From: JAFGPL01 sp963781805
GTDB taxonomy: Bacteria > Bacteroidota > Bacteroidia > Bacteroidales > UBA10428
Direction of reading: 5' to 3'
DNA length: 64,000 nt
NCBI GenBank assembly: GCA_963781805.1
Contig: CAWAHF010000004.1
Coordinates: 2,232,001-2,296,000, forward strand
Part shown: positions 18,747 through 27,401 of the stretch, piece by piece
How the letters are laid out: every line of letters begins with the position of its first letter
Numbering within the stretch: position 1 is the first letter of the stretch
Position numbers and translations under genes: made by a program
The notes under the pieces: generated by a model
Database searches by the model: none
The model's input: only the letters and a program-made list of their open reading frames with translations
What the model was told of the DNA's origin: nothing

Positions 18747-19568
18747 ATGGCTGTAAGAAAATTAAAACCTGTAACACCAGGTCAGAGACACAAAGTAATT
18801 TCTACATTCGACGATATAACAACAAGCGTCCCTGAAAAGTCGTTGTTGCGTTCGTTGAAAAGTTCCGGAGGTAGAAACAATTCCGGTAAAATGACCATGA
18901 GATATATTGGTGGTGGTCACAAGCGTCAGTACAGACTAATTGATTTTCATCGTAATAAAGATGGCATCGCTGCAACAGTTCGTTCTATCGAGTACGATCC
19001 GAACCGTACCGCACGCATTGCCCTTTTGGTTTATGAAGATGGTGAAAAACGCTATATCATCGCCCCTCATGGATTAAAAGTAGGACAGACAGTTCGTTCG
19101 GGTAATGGTATTGCCCCTGAAATCGGAAATTGCCTTACTCTTTCCGAAATTCCACTGGGAACTCTGGTTCACAACATTGAATTAAGACCTGGTCAGGGAG
19201 GCGTGCTGGCAAGAAGTGCAGGTTCTTATGCACAGCTGACTTCACGTGATGGAAAATATGCCATTATTAAATTGCCATCAGGCGAATCGAGAATGATATT
19301 GATTGCTTGCAGGGCAACCGTAGGTACCGTTTCCAATTCGGATCATGGAATCGAAAAATCAGGGAAAGCCGGACGTACGAGATGGTTGGGTAAAAGACCT
19401 CGTACCAGAGGAGTTGCCATGAACCCTGTTGATCACCCAATGGGTGGTGGTGAAGGTCGCGCATCGGGCGGACATCCAAGATCAAGAAAAGGATTACCGG
19501 CCAAAGGATTCAAAACCAGATCCAAGAAAAAACTGTCAAATAAATACATCGTTGAGAAGAGAAAGTAA
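18747..19568 (+). CDS. rplB: 50S ribosomal protein L2
   Basis: 273 residues. MTMRYIGGGHKRQYRLIDF and RSIEYDPNRTARIALL mark the RNA-binding OB fold. The C-terminal NPVDHPMGGGEGRASGG loop contains the conserved His (VDHP) near the peptidyl-transferase centre. The C-terminus KTRSKKKLSNKYIVEKRK is typical. Confidence 0.98.
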   Translation: MAVRKLKPVTPGQRHKVISTFDDITTSVPEKSLLRSLKSSGGRNNSGKMTMRYIGGGHKRQYRLIDFHRNKDGIAATVRSIEYDPNRTARIALLVYEDGEKRYIIAPHGLKVGQTVRSGNGIAPEIGNCLTLSEIPLGTLVHNIELRPGQGGVLARSAGSYAQLTSRDGKYAIIKLPSGESRMILIACRATVGTVSNSDHGIEKSGKAGRTRWLGKRPRTRGVAMNPVDHPMGGGEGRASGGHPRSRKGLPAKGFKTRSKKKLSNKYIVEKRK

Positions 19569-19582
19569 AAGATTAAATACCA

Positions 19583-19849
19583 ATGAGTAGATCAGTTAAA
19601 AAAGGACCATTTATAGATTATAAGCTTGAGAAAAGAGTTCTTGAGATGAATAAAAGCAGTAAAAAAACTGTGGTCAAAACATGGTCGAGAAGATCAGAAA
19701 TTTCTCCTGATTTCGTCGGACATACTGTAGCTGTGCATAATGGCAATAAGTTTATACCGGTGTATGTAACTGAAAATATGGTAGGGCATAAACTAGGTGA
19801 GTTTGCACCTACAAGAATCTTCAGAGGCCACGGTGGTAAGCAGAGATAA
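19583..19849 (+). CDS. rpsS: 30S ribosomal protein S19
   Basis: 88 residues with SRSVKKGPFIDYKLEKRV at the start and TWSRRSEISPDFVGHTVAVHNG in the middle. It pairs with S13 in the 30S head. Bases 19850-19881 separate it from the first ATG of rplV. Confidence 0.98.
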   Translation: MSRSVKKGPFIDYKLEKRVLEMNKSSKKTVVKTWSRRSEISPDFVGHTVAVHNGNKFIPVYVTENMVGHKLGEFAPTRIFRGHGGKQR

Positions 19850-19881
19850 GTGATTTAAGATATCGAATAAAGTGACTAAAA

Positions 19882-20300
19882 ATGGGTGCTAGAAAAAGAA
19901 AAAAGCTGAAGAAGCTAAATCAGAAAGGCAGGGAAAATATATGGCGGTGTTGAATAACTGTCCGACTTCTCCCAGAAAAATGAGGCTTCTTGCCGATATG
20001 ATAAGGGGTGTAGAAGTTAATCGCGCTCTCGATATGTTGAAGTTTAATACGAAAGAAGCTTCAAGTAAGCTTGAAAAACTTATACTTTCTGCAATTTCGA
20101 ACTGGCAGAATAAAAATGAAGACAGCCGTATTGAAGATAATAAACTGTATGTTAAAGAAGTATTTGTTGATCAGGGCAAAACCCTTAAGAGATTGCGTCC
20201 GGCACCTCAGGGCAGAGCTTACAGGATCAGAAAACGTTCTAACCATGTAACAGTTATCATTGATAATTTAACAGAAGTAACAGAAAGTCAAACAAAATAA
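19882..20300 (+). CDS. rplV: 50S ribosomal protein L22, reading frame interrupted by a -1 shift
   Basis: The main frame (19941-20300) gives 119 residues with the L22 core NNCPTSPRKMRLLADMIRG and the C-terminal RPAPQGRAYRIRKRSNHVT. Bacteroidota L22 proteins normally begin MGARK about twenty residues earlier. That start is present at 19882 (MGARKRKK), but in a different frame, and it stops at 19951. A -1 shift at the heptamer A_AAA_AAG (19899-19905) joins the two as MGARKRKK followed by AEEAKSERQGKY, then MAVLNN, about 139 residues and family-like throughout. Possible causes are programmed frameshifting, a missing A in the 6-A run (19899-19904), or use of the internal ATG at 19941. L22 itself is certain; how it is made is not. 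Confidence 0.9.
19899..19905 (+). promoter_or_regulatory. Candidate -1 ribosomal frameshift site in rplV
   Basis: The bases A AAA AAG lie exactly in the X XXY YYZ phase of the upstream frame (codons AAA 19900-19902 and AAG 19903-19905). This is the heptamer used by E. coli dnaX. Slipping back one base makes the next codon GCT at 19905 and restores the L22 frame. Only a weak downstream hairpin (agct 19904-19907 / agct 19913-19916) was seen and no clear upstream Shine-Dalgarno stimulator. A one-base sequencing undercall gives the same picture. Confidence 0.4.
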
Positions 20301-20305
20301 TCTTA

Positions 20306-21004
20306 ATGGGACAAAAAGCAAATCCTATCAGTAACAGGTTGGGAATCATCAAAGGTTGGGATTCCAATTGGTATGGCGGAAATAATTATTCTGAAAAACT
20401 TACCGAAGATTTTAAAATCCGTAAATACCTGAATGCCCGTCTTGCCAAAGCCAGCATTTCAAAAATTGTTATCGAGCGTACATTGAAGCTTATCACAGTT
20501 ACTGTTAATACTGCGCGCCCCGGAATAATTATAGGAAAAGGGGGTCAGGAAGTAGACAAGTTGAAAGAAGAATTGAAAAAGATTACGAACAAAGAAGTTC
20601 AAATAAATATTTTTGAAGTTAAGAGACCTGAACTCGATGCTACTATTGTTGGTAACAATATTGCCAGACAAGTTGAAGGCAAAGTTTCGTATCGTCGTGC
20701 AATAAAAATGGCTATGGCATCAACCATGAGAATGGGTGCCGAAGGCATTAAGGTTATGATATCCGGCAGACTGGGTGGCGCTGAAATGGCAAGGTCTGAA
20801 ATGTACAAGGAAGGAAGAACTCCGCTGCATACCTTCAGATCAGATATTGATTTTGCACTGGCAGAAGCCCTGACCAAAGTTGGATTAATTGGCATTAAAG
20901 TATGGATTTGCAAGGGAGAAATTTACGGTAAACGCGATTTATCCCCGAACATCGAAGCCAAGACCCAGAAAGCAAAGGGTGGATTCAGAAAAAAAAGAAA
21001 ATAA
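20306..21004 (+). CDS. rpsC: 30S ribosomal protein S3
   Basis: 232 residues, starting MGQKANPISNRLGIIKGWDS. The KH domain carries ARPGIIIGKGGQEVDKLKEE with the GxxG loop. The C-terminal domain has MRMGAEGIKVMISGRLGGAEMAR and RTPLHTFRSDIDFA. S3 forms part of the mRNA entry site. Confidence 0.98.
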   Translation: MGQKANPISNRLGIIKGWDSNWYGGNNYSEKLTEDFKIRKYLNARLAKASISKIVIERTLKLITVTVNTARPGIIIGKGGQEVDKLKEELKKITNKEVQINIFEVKRPELDATIVGNNIARQVEGKVSYRRAIKMAMASTMRMGAEGIKVMISGRLGGAEMARSEMYKEGRTPLHTFRSDIDFALAEALTKVGLIGIKVWICKGEIYGKRDLSPNIEAKTQKAKGGFRKKRK

Positions 21005-21035
21005 GGATTATTAACAAAGCAATTGATAAATAGCG

Positions 21036-21458
21036 ATGTTACAACCAAAAAAGACAAAATTCAGAAGACAGCAAAAGGGACGCATGAAAGGTAATGCGCA
21101 AAGGGGAAACCAACTCGCATTTGGTTCATTCGGAATAAAAACCCTCCAGGAAAGCTGGATTACAGGACGGCAAATCGAAGCAGCCAGACAGGCTGTTACA
21201 CGTCATATGAAACGTGAAGGACAAATCTGGATAAGGATATTTCCCGATAAACCTATTACCAAGAAACCTGCAGAAGTACGTATGGGTAAAGGTAAAGGAG
21301 CCCCTGAAGGTTTTGTGGCACCCGTTACTCCGGGCAGAATCCTTATTGAAATTGAAGGAGTTCCTTTCGAAGTTGCAAAGGAAGCATTACGTCTGGGAGC
21401 TCAAAAATTGCCGGTTACAACCAAGTTTGTTGTCCGTCATGATTATGTAGAAATTTAA
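21036..21458 (+). CDS. rplP: 50S ribosomal protein L16
   Basis: 140 residues, starting MLQPKKTKFRRQQKGRMKG, with FGSFGIKTLQESWITGRQIEAARQA and RMGKGKGAPEGFVAPVTPGRIL. L16 organises the A site and the central protuberance. Normal length. Confidence 0.98.
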   Translation: MLQPKKTKFRRQQKGRMKGNAQRGNQLAFGSFGIKTLQESWITGRQIEAARQAVTRHMKREGQIWIRIFPDKPITKKPAEVRMGKGKGAPEGFVAPVTPGRILIEIEGVPFEVAKEALRLGAQKLPVTTKFVVRHDYVEI

Positions 21459-21469
21459 AACGTGCAATA

Positions 21470-21679
21470 ATGAAACCTCAGGAAATAAGAGAACTAGCAT
21501 TAAAAGAACTCATTGAGAGAATTGAGAATGAAGAGTCTTTCATTATCAAGCAAAAGATGAACCATGCAATATCTCCTCTTGATAATCCAATGAAAATAAA
21601 GGATTCAAGGCGTAATCTTGCAAGGTTAAAAACTATTCTGAAAGAAATACAGAGTCAGGAAAATTTGCAAAAAAGCTAA
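21470..21679 (+). CDS. rpmC: 50S ribosomal protein L29
   Basis: 69 residues, two-helix protein starting MKPQEIRELALKELIERIE and ending with the NPMKIKDSRRNLARLKTIL segment of the family. It sits beside L23 at the tunnel exit. It lies between rplP and rpsQ in the conserved order. Confidence 0.95.
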   Translation: MKPQEIRELALKELIERIENEESFIIKQKMNHAISPLDNPMKIKDSRRNLARLKTILKEIQSQENLQKS

Positions 21680-21689
21680 CGAAAGATAC

Positions 21690-21947
21690 ATGGAAAAAAG
21701 GAATCTTAGAAAGGAAAGGATCGGGATTGTGGTCAGCAGCGGAATGGATAAATCTATTGTAGTTGCCGAGAAACGCAAAATGAAACACCCCATTTACGGG
21801 AAATTTGTAAACAAGACCTCCAAATTTATGGCTCATGATGAAAAAAATGAATGCAATGTTGGAGATTTGGTTCGCATTATGGAAACCCGTCCTTTGAGCA
21901 AAAATAAATGTTGGAGAATGGTTGAAATTATTGAAAGAGCTAAATAG
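21690..21947 (+). CDS. rpsQ: 30S ribosomal protein S17
   Basis: 85 residues with an OB fold: RKERIGIVVSSGMDKSIVV, KHPIYGKFVNKTSKFMAHDE and GDLVRIMETRPLSKNKCWR are all diagnostic. It stops 2 bases before the rplN start, so the two are probably translationally coupled. Confidence 0.98.
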   Translation: MEKRNLRKERIGIVVSSGMDKSIVVAEKRKMKHPIYGKFVNKTSKFMAHDEKNECNVGDLVRIMETRPLSKNKCWRMVEIIERAK

Positions 21948-21949
21948 TC

Positions 21950-22315
21950 ATGATACAGCAGGAAAGCAGATTAACAGTTGCCGATAACAGCGGTGCCAAA
22001 GAAGTGCTTTGCATACGGGTTCTTGGAGGAACCGGGAAACGTTATGCAAGAATCGGAGATAAGGTGGTTGTAACGGTTAAAAGTGCCATTCCCTCAGGCG
22101 AAGTAAAAAAAGGAACAGTAAGCAAGGCGGTTGTCGTGAGAACAAAAAAAGAAATCAGAAGATCAGACGGATCATACATCAGGTTCGACGATAATGCGTG
22201 CGTGCTTTTAAATAATGCAGATGAACTCAGAGGTACCCGTATCTTCGGTCCGGTTGCCAGAGAGTTGAGAGACAAGTATATGAAAATTGTTTCACTTGCA
22301 CCTGAAGTGTTATAA
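21950..22315 (+). CDS. rplN: 50S ribosomal protein L14
   Basis: 121 residues. It starts MIQQESRLTVADNSGAKEV and contains VLGGTGKRYARIGDKVVVTVK and DNACVLLNNADELRGTRIFGPVARELR. L14 forms bridges to the 30S subunit and is the docking site for RsfS. Confidence 0.98.
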   Translation: MIQQESRLTVADNSGAKEVLCIRVLGGTGKRYARIGDKVVVTVKSAIPSGEVKKGTVSKAVVVRTKKEIRRSDGSYIRFDDNACVLLNNADELRGTRIFGPVARELRDKYMKIVSLAPEVL

Positions 22316-22330
22316 TAAAAATTAAAATCA

Positions 22331-22651
22331 ATGCAGAAGAAATTTCACATAAAAAAGGGTGATACGGTTTACGTAAACACTGGTGAATACAAAGGACAAA
22401 AAGGCAAGGTGCTTGAGGTTATTAAGAAAACTAAAAGAGCAATCGTTGAAGGAATTAATTTGGTTTCAAAACATACCAAACCCAATTCCAAAGCACCTCA
22501 GGGAGGTATCCTGAAGAAAGAAGCTCCGATTCATATTTCTAACCTTATGCTTTTGGATCCTAAATCCGGAACCCCTACCAGAATAGGCCGGAAACTGAAT
22601 AACGACAAACTGGTGAGATATTCAAAAAAATCTGGGGAGGAAATTAAATAA
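22331..22651 (+). CDS. rplX: 50S ribosomal protein L24
   Basis: 106 residues with the KOW motif at the start (KKGDTVYVNTGEYKGQKGKVLEV) and GINLVSKHTKPN in the middle. It is an early assembly protein. The stop codon overlaps the start of rplE by one base (TAATG). Confidence 0.98.
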   Translation: MQKKFHIKKGDTVYVNTGEYKGQKGKVLEVIKKTKRAIVEGINLVSKHTKPNSKAPQGGILKKEAPIHISNLMLLDPKSGTPTRIGRKLNNDKLVRYSKKSGEEIK

Positions 22652-23208
22652 TGGCATACATACCTAATTTAAAAACAAAGTACAGAGAGGAAATTATTCC
22701 TTCACTTACCAAAGAATTTGGTTATAAAACAAAGATGCAGGTTCCCAAACTTGATAAAATTATCATAAATCAGGGAGTTGGTCAGGCTGTAGCCGACAAA
22801 AAACTGGTCGACTTAGCCCAGCAGGAGCTTACTTTGATAGCTGGTCAGAAGGCAATACAAACCATGTCGAAGAAAGATATTTCAAACTTCAAGTTGCGAA
22901 GAAAAATGCCCATTGGAGTAAAAGTAACGCTGCGCAAAGACAATATGTTCGAATTTCTCGAAAGACTTATATGTGTTGCATTGCCCAGAATTCGTGATTT
23001 TAAGGGTATTAACAGTAAACTCGACGGACGGGGCAACTACACATTGGGAATAAATGAACAGATTATATTTCCTGAAATAGATATTGATAAAATAAATAAA
23101 ATTATAGGAATGGAAATAACCTTTGTTACCACAGCAAAGAGCGATGAAGAAGGATATGCCCTGTTGCGTGAATTCGGGTTACCATTCAAAAATATCAAAA
23201 GAAATTAG
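22651..23208 (+). CDS. rplE: 50S ribosomal protein L5
   Basis: 185 residues with IPSLTKEFGYKTKMQVPKL, KIIINQGVGQAVADKK and FKLRRKMPIGVKVTLRKDNM. L5 binds 5S rRNA in the central protuberance. It is overlapped by rplX at its start and is followed by rpsN after one base. Confidence 0.98.
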   Translation: MAYIPNLKTKYREEIIPSLTKEFGYKTKMQVPKLDKIIINQGVGQAVADKKLVDLAQQELTLIAGQKAIQTMSKKDISNFKLRRKMPIGVKVTLRKDNMFEFLERLICVALPRIRDFKGINSKLDGRGNYTLGINEQIIFPEIDIDKINKIIGMEITFVTTAKSDEEGYALLREFGLPFKNIKRN

Positions 23209-23209
23209 T

Positions 23210-23479
23210 ATGGCAAAAGAATCAATGAAAGCCCGTGAGATTAAGAGGGCAAAGCTTGCAGCAAGATATGCAGCAAAAAGAGCCAGCCTTAAAGAACAGG
23301 GAGATTACCAGGCTCTTAGCAGGATTCCGAGAAATTCTAATCCTATCAGGTTGCATAACAGGTGTAAACTTACCGGCAGGCCAAAAGGTTATATGAGACA
23401 ATTTGGTATCAGCAGGATTTGTTTCAGAGAAATGGCATCGCAAGGTTTGATTCCGGGAGTAAAAAAAGCAAGTTGGTAA
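23210..23479 (+). CDS. rpsN: 30S ribosomal protein S14 (zinc-free form)
   Basis: The start at 23210 (MAKESMKAREIKRAKLAAR) gives 89 residues, the length of the long, zinc-free S14; the CxxC pairs of the short form are absent. SRIPRNSNPIRLHNRCKLTGRP and QFGISRICFREMASQGLIPG are diagnostic. A longer in-frame opening back to 23123 lies inside rplE and is not used. Confidence 0.97.
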   Translation: MAKESMKAREIKRAKLAARYAAKRASLKEQGDYQALSRIPRNSNPIRLHNRCKLTGRPKGYMRQFGISRICFREMASQGLIPGVKKASW

Positions 23480-23507
23480 AAAATTTTGAACAATAATTAA
23501 GATAAAT

Positions 23508-23903
23508 ATGACAGATCCAATTTCAGATTATCTGACCAGAATCAGAAACGCGATAATGGCTAAACACAAAATTGTTGAAATTCCTGCTTCAAATCTGAAG
23601 AAAGACATGACCAGGATTCTTTTTGACAAAGGATATATCCTGAATTACAAATTTGAAGACAGTAAGGTTCAGGGAAAGATTAAAATTGCTTTGAAATATC
23701 ATCCTGAATCAAAACAATCGGCCATTAAATCGCTGATTAGAATTAGCAGACCCGGATTAAGAAAATATGTAGACAGAACAGAAGTTCCGAGAGTTCTTAA
23801 CGGATTGGGTATTGCTATAATGTCAACATCCAAAGGCGTGATGACGGACAAAGAAGCCAGGGTGCAAAACATTGGTGGTGAAGTTTTATGTTTTGTTTAT
23901 TAA
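23508..23903 (+). CDS. rpsH: 30S ribosomal protein S8
   Basis: 131 residues, starting MTDPISDYLTRIRNAIMAKH. The C-terminal part has RVLNGLGIAIMSTSKGVMTDKEAR. S8 binds the central domain of 16S rRNA and represses the spc operon in E. coli through an rplE-region mRNA site; no matching structure was checked here. Confidence 0.98.
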   Translation: MTDPISDYLTRIRNAIMAKHKIVEIPASNLKKDMTRILFDKGYILNYKFEDSKVQGKIKIALKYHPESKQSAIKSLIRISRPGLRKYVDRTEVPRVLNGLGIAIMSTSKGVMTDKEARVQNIGGEVLCFVY

Positions 23904-23919
23904 AACGGAGGAAGAATAA

Positions 23920-24474
23920 ATGTCACGAATTGGAAAACTACCGATACAAATACCAGAAGGTGTTACAATCACTGTAAATCCAGACAATACCGTAGTGGTT
24001 AAGGGCCCGAAAGGTGAACTGAACCGCAAAGTGGACAAGGATATTACGGTGGAGATTAAAGACGGCCAGGTATTGGTGCAAAGACCTACTGAACAGAAAA
24101 GACACCGTGCAATGCATGGTCTCTACAGGGCGCTTATCAACAATATGGTTGTTGGTGTATCCAAAGGGTTTACCCTTCAGCAGGAACTTGTGGGAGTTGG
24201 ATATAAAGCCGAATCGAAAGAACAGATTCTTGAACTGAGTTTAGGGTATTCACATGATATTCATTTCTTAGTACCCAGCGAAGTGAAAGTTGAAACAAAA
24301 ACCGAAAAGCGAAGCAACCCTGTTATAACATTAACCAGCGCAGATAAGCAGTTGCTTGGACAGGTTGCGGCCAAAATTCGCTCGTTGAGAAAACCTGAAC
24401 CATATAAAGGTAAAGGGATCCGGTTTGTTGGTGAACAAATCAGGAAAAAAGCTGGTAAATCTGCAAGTGCATAA
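23920..24474 (+). CDS. rplF: 50S ribosomal protein L6
   Basis: 184 residues with two repeated alpha-beta domains: SRIGKLPIQIPEGVTITV at the start and the C-terminal signature SLRKPEPYKGKGIRFVGE. It lies beside the sarcin-ricin loop. Standard length. Confidence 0.98.
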   Translation: MSRIGKLPIQIPEGVTITVNPDNTVVVKGPKGELNRKVDKDITVEIKDGQVLVQRPTEQKRHRAMHGLYRALINNMVVGVSKGFTLQQELVGVGYKAESKEQILELSLGYSHDIHFLVPSEVKVETKTEKRSNPVITLTSADKQLLGQVAAKIRSLRKPEPYKGKGIRFVGEQIRKKAGKSASA

Positions 24475-24493
24475 TGTTTAAAAAGATATAACA

Positions 24494-24853
24494 ATGGCTC
24501 TGACAGTACAAGAACGAAGAATACGAATTAAAAAGAGGATAAGAAAAGATATTTCCGGTACAAGGGAAAGACCCAGAATGTCTATTTTCAGAAGCAATAA
24601 ACAGATTTATGTTCAATTTATTGATGATATTGACAATAAGACATTATTATCGGTTTCATCCATGCAAAAGGAAATTTCGGCGAAAACCGATATCAATAAA
24701 ACCGAACAAGCCAAAATGGTAGGAAAACTGGCTGCTGAAAAATCGAAGGAAGCCGGAATTACAAACGTGGTTTTTGACCGTAATGGTTACCTCTATCACG
24801 GAAGAATCAAAGCATTAGCAGAAGCAGCCAGAGAAGCTGGTTTAAAATTTTAA
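24494..24853 (+). CDS. rplR: 50S ribosomal protein L18
   Basis: 119 residues with ERRIRIKKRIRKDISGTRERPRMSIFRSNKQIYVQ and, at the C-terminus, VVFDRNGYLYHGRIKALAEAAREAGLKF split across the usual fold. L18 binds 5S rRNA with L5. Confidence 0.97.
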   Translation: MALTVQERRIRIKKRIRKDISGTRERPRMSIFRSNKQIYVQFIDDIDNKTLLSVSSMQKEISAKTDINKTEQAKMVGKLAAEKSKEAGITNVVFDRNGYLYHGRIKALAEAAREAGLKF

Positions 24854-24859
24854 AAAATT

Positions 24860-25378
24860 ATGTCGACAACAACTATCAGAAAAGTTAAAACAATAGACCT
24901 CGACCTGAAAGATCGTTTGGTAAGTATCCAAAGAGTTACCAAGGTTACCAAAGGAGGAAGAACCTTCAGTTTTTCAGCAATTGTGGTTGTAGGAAACGAA
25001 GACGGCATTGTCGGATACGGTTTAGGCAAGGCCAATGAAGTTACCACGGCTATTGCAAAAGGAGTGGAAGATGCCAAGAAAAACCTGATCAAAGTGCCTG
25101 TTATTCACGGAACCATTCCTCACGAACAGATTGCCAAATTTGGCGGAGCTCAGGTTTTTCTTAAACCTGCATCAAGTGGTACAGGCGTGAAAGCTGGCGG
25201 CGCAATGCGTGCCGTATTGGAAAGCGTAGGAGTGAAAGATGTTCTTGCCAAGTCTAAGGGTTCGTCAAATCCTCACAACCTGGTTAAGGCAACTTTTAAG
25301 GCTTTGCTCGAACTGAGAGATGCCTTTACAGTTGCTCAGCAACGTGGTGTGAGTCTTACGAAAGTATTTAATGGGTAG
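24860..25378 (+). CDS. rpsE: 30S ribosomal protein S5
   Basis: 172 residues. LVSIQRVTKVTKGGRTFSFSA and GIVGYGLGKANEVTTAIAKG form the dsRBD-like N-terminal domain, where spectinomycin-resistance changes are known. SKGSSNPHNLVKATF is in the C-terminal domain. It lies 6 bases after rplR. Confidence 0.98.
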   Translation: MSTTTIRKVKTIDLDLKDRLVSIQRVTKVTKGGRTFSFSAIVVVGNEDGIVGYGLGKANEVTTAIAKGVEDAKKNLIKVPVIHGTIPHEQIAKFGGAQVFLKPASSGTGVKAGGAMRAVLESVGVKDVLAKSKGSSNPHNLVKATFKALLELRDAFTVAQQRGVSLTKVFNG

Positions 25379-25399
25379 TACTTTTAATTAATAACAGAG

Positions 25400-25579
25400 A
25401 TGGCTAAAATAAAAATCAAATATACCAAGAGTAAAATCGGAAGCAATCAAAGGCAGAAAAATACCCTTCAGGCTCTGGGATTTAAGAAGTTAAATTCCAT
25501 GGTTGAAGTTGAAGCTACACCGCAGATACTCGGAATGGTAGAAAAAGTAAAACACCTTGTTACAATAGTTGAAAAATAA
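25400..25579 (+). CDS. rpmD: 50S ribosomal protein L30
   Basis: This short gene codes for 59 residues from ATG 25400 to TAA 25577-25579. The product starts MAKIKIKYTKSKIGSNQRQK and has TLQALGFKKLNSMVEVEATP, the L30 core, and a C-terminal helix (ILGMVEKVKHLVTIVEK). Position between rpsE and rplO is the conserved one. Confidence 0.96.
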   Translation: MAKIKIKYTKSKIGSNQRQKNTLQALGFKKLNSMVEVEATPQILGMVEKVKHLVTIVEK

Positions 25580-25599
25580 AATTGCATAATCAGGTAGAA

Positions 25600-26046
25600 A
25601 TGGACTTAAGTATATTAAAACCAGCTAAGGGATCAGTAAAAGGCAGGAAAAGAATTGCCAGAGGTCAGGGTTCGGGAAAAGGAGGAACTGCAACCAGAGG
25701 GCATAAAGGCGCGAAATCGCGTTCGGGTTATAAAACCAAGATAGGATTTGAAGGAGGTCAGATGCCTTTGCAGAGAAGAGTTCCTAAATTTGGTTTTAAG
25801 AATATAAACCGAAAAGAATATAAGGGAATTAATCTAAACACGATGCAGGAACTGGCGGATAAAACAAAAGCTACGTCCATAGATGTTGATTCTATTGTAA
25901 AAGCTGGTCTTGCTTCGAAAAAAGATTTGATTAAAATATTAGGAAATGGCAAGCTTACCTCTAAGCTCGAAGTAAAAGCACATGCTTTCTCAAAATCTGC
26001 AATTGCAGCTATCGAAGCATTACAAGGAACTGCCACAAAAATTTAA
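25600..26046 (+). CDS. rplO: 50S ribosomal protein L15
   Basis: The ATG at 25600 (MDLSILKPAKGSVKGRKR) gives 148 residues and is preferred over an in-frame TTG at 25582. The glycine-rich N-terminal arm GRGQGSGKGGTATRGHKGAKSR-like region and FEGGQMPLQRRVPKFGFKN are diagnostic of L15. It lies 4 bases upstream of secY. Confidence 0.97.
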   Translation: MDLSILKPAKGSVKGRKRIARGQGSGKGGTATRGHKGAKSRSGYKTKIGFEGGQMPLQRRVPKFGFKNINRKEYKGINLNTMQELADKTKATSIDVDSIVKAGLASKKDLIKILGNGKLTSKLEVKAHAFSKSAIAAIEALQGTATKI

Positions 26047-26050
26047 TTGA

Positions 26051-27379
26051 ATGAAAGCTTTCATCGAAACCATAAAGAATATTTACAAGATTGAAGAACT
26101 TCGCTCAAGAATTGTATATACATTACTCATTCTGGTTGTATACCGTCTTGGATCGCATATAGTTCTTCCGGGTGTAGATCCCAATCAGCTTAATATTCAA
26201 ACCCAGGGTGTATTGGGTATACTCGATATGTTTTCGGGTGGTGCATTTTCCAGAGCTTCAATTTTTGCACTGGGTATTATGCCTTACATTTCCGCATCGA
26301 TTGTTGTTCAGTTGCTCGGTATTGCAGTGCCCTATTTTCAACGTCTGCAAAAAGAAGGTGAAAGCGGAAGAAGAAGAATTAATCAGATTACCAGATGGTT
26401 AACAATTCTTATTTTATTGGTTCAGGCTCCAAGTTATCTGAGTATTATACCAGCAAATGCATGGGTACCCGGCGTATCCAGGATATTTCTTCAAACATTT
26501 TCGGTAATAATTCTTACATCGGGCACCATGTTTGTAATGTGGCTCGGAGAACGAATTACCGACAAAGGGATTGGAAACGGGATATCGCTGATTATTATGA
26601 TTGGAATTATTGCACGTTTTCCATTTGCATTTTTCACTGAATTGACTTCACGCCTTGAAAAATCAGGAGGCGGTTTGGTGATGTTCCTGGTTGAAATCGT
26701 ATTTTTGTTCCTCGTATTTGTAATCAGTATTTTGCTTGTACAGGGAACCCGAAGAATACCGGTACAATATGCCAAGCGGATTGTTGGCAACAAACAATAC
26801 GGCGGGGTAAGACAATATATTCCCCTAAAAGTAAATGCAGCCGGAGTTATGCCTATTATTTTTGCCCAGGCAATTGTAATGCTGCCGCTTTCATTCGCAC
26901 GTTACGGAGCAATGGGCCAGAATACATCGGGATTTATTGCAGCATTTGCCAATCCTACCGGGTTCTGGTACAATTTTACTAATGCATTCTTAATTGTTTT
27001 ATTTACATACTTTTACACCGCTATTACAATCAATCCAACGCAAATGGCAGAGGATATGAAGAAAAATGGCGGATTTATACCAGGTATTAAACCTGGCAGA
27101 AAAACAGCAGAATTTCTTGATACAATTATGTCAAGAATTACCCTGCCGGGATCTTTATTCCTTGCAGTGGTAGCTATATTACCAGCATTTGCAATGATGG
27201 CAAATATATCACGTGGTTTTGCCTATTTTTATGGGGGTACTTCCCTGCTTATTATGGTGGGAGTTATACTTGATACACTGCAGCAAATAGAAAGCCACTT
27301 ATTAATGCGACACTATGACGGATTGATGAAATCCGGCAGAATAAAAGGGCGGGCCGGAGGAATGGCTTCGGCTATATAA
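26051..27379 (+). CDS. secY: Preprotein translocase subunit SecY
   Basis: 442 residues with ten hydrophobic segments. The first cytoplasmic part (MKAFIETIKNIYKIEELRSRI), the plug-region GVLGILDMFSGGAFSRASIFALGIMPYISASIV-like helix 2, the loop RRIPVQYAKRIVG and GLMKSGRIKGRAGG at the C-terminus are typical. It is the channel of the Sec translocon with SecE and SecG, and its place between rplO and map is conserved. Confidence 0.98.
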   Translation: MKAFIETIKNIYKIEELRSRIVYTLLILVVYRLGSHIVLPGVDPNQLNIQTQGVLGILDMFSGGAFSRASIFALGIMPYISASIVVQLLGIAVPYFQRLQKEGESGRRRINQITRWLTILILLVQAPSYLSIIPANAWVPGVSRIFLQTFSVIILTSGTMFVMWLGERITDKGIGNGISLIIMIGIIARFPFAFFTELTSRLEKSGGGLVMFLVEIVFLFLVFVISILLVQGTRRIPVQYAKRIVGNKQYGGVRQYIPLKVNAAGVMPIIFAQAIVMLPLSFARYGAMGQNTSGFIAAFANPTGFWYNFTNAFLIVLFTYFYTAITINPTQMAEDMKKNGGFIPGIKPGRKTAEFLDTIMSRITLPGSLFLAVVAILPAFAMMANISRGFAYFYGGTSLLIMVGVILDTLQQIESHLLMRHYDGLMKSGRIKGRAGGMASAI

Positions 27380-27401
27380 GCCTTATAAATAACGTTCTTT
27401 G

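Noticed and set aside
23123..23209. N-terminal extension of S14
   Set aside because: It lies within rplE in another frame; S14 proteins begin at MAKESMKAREIKR.
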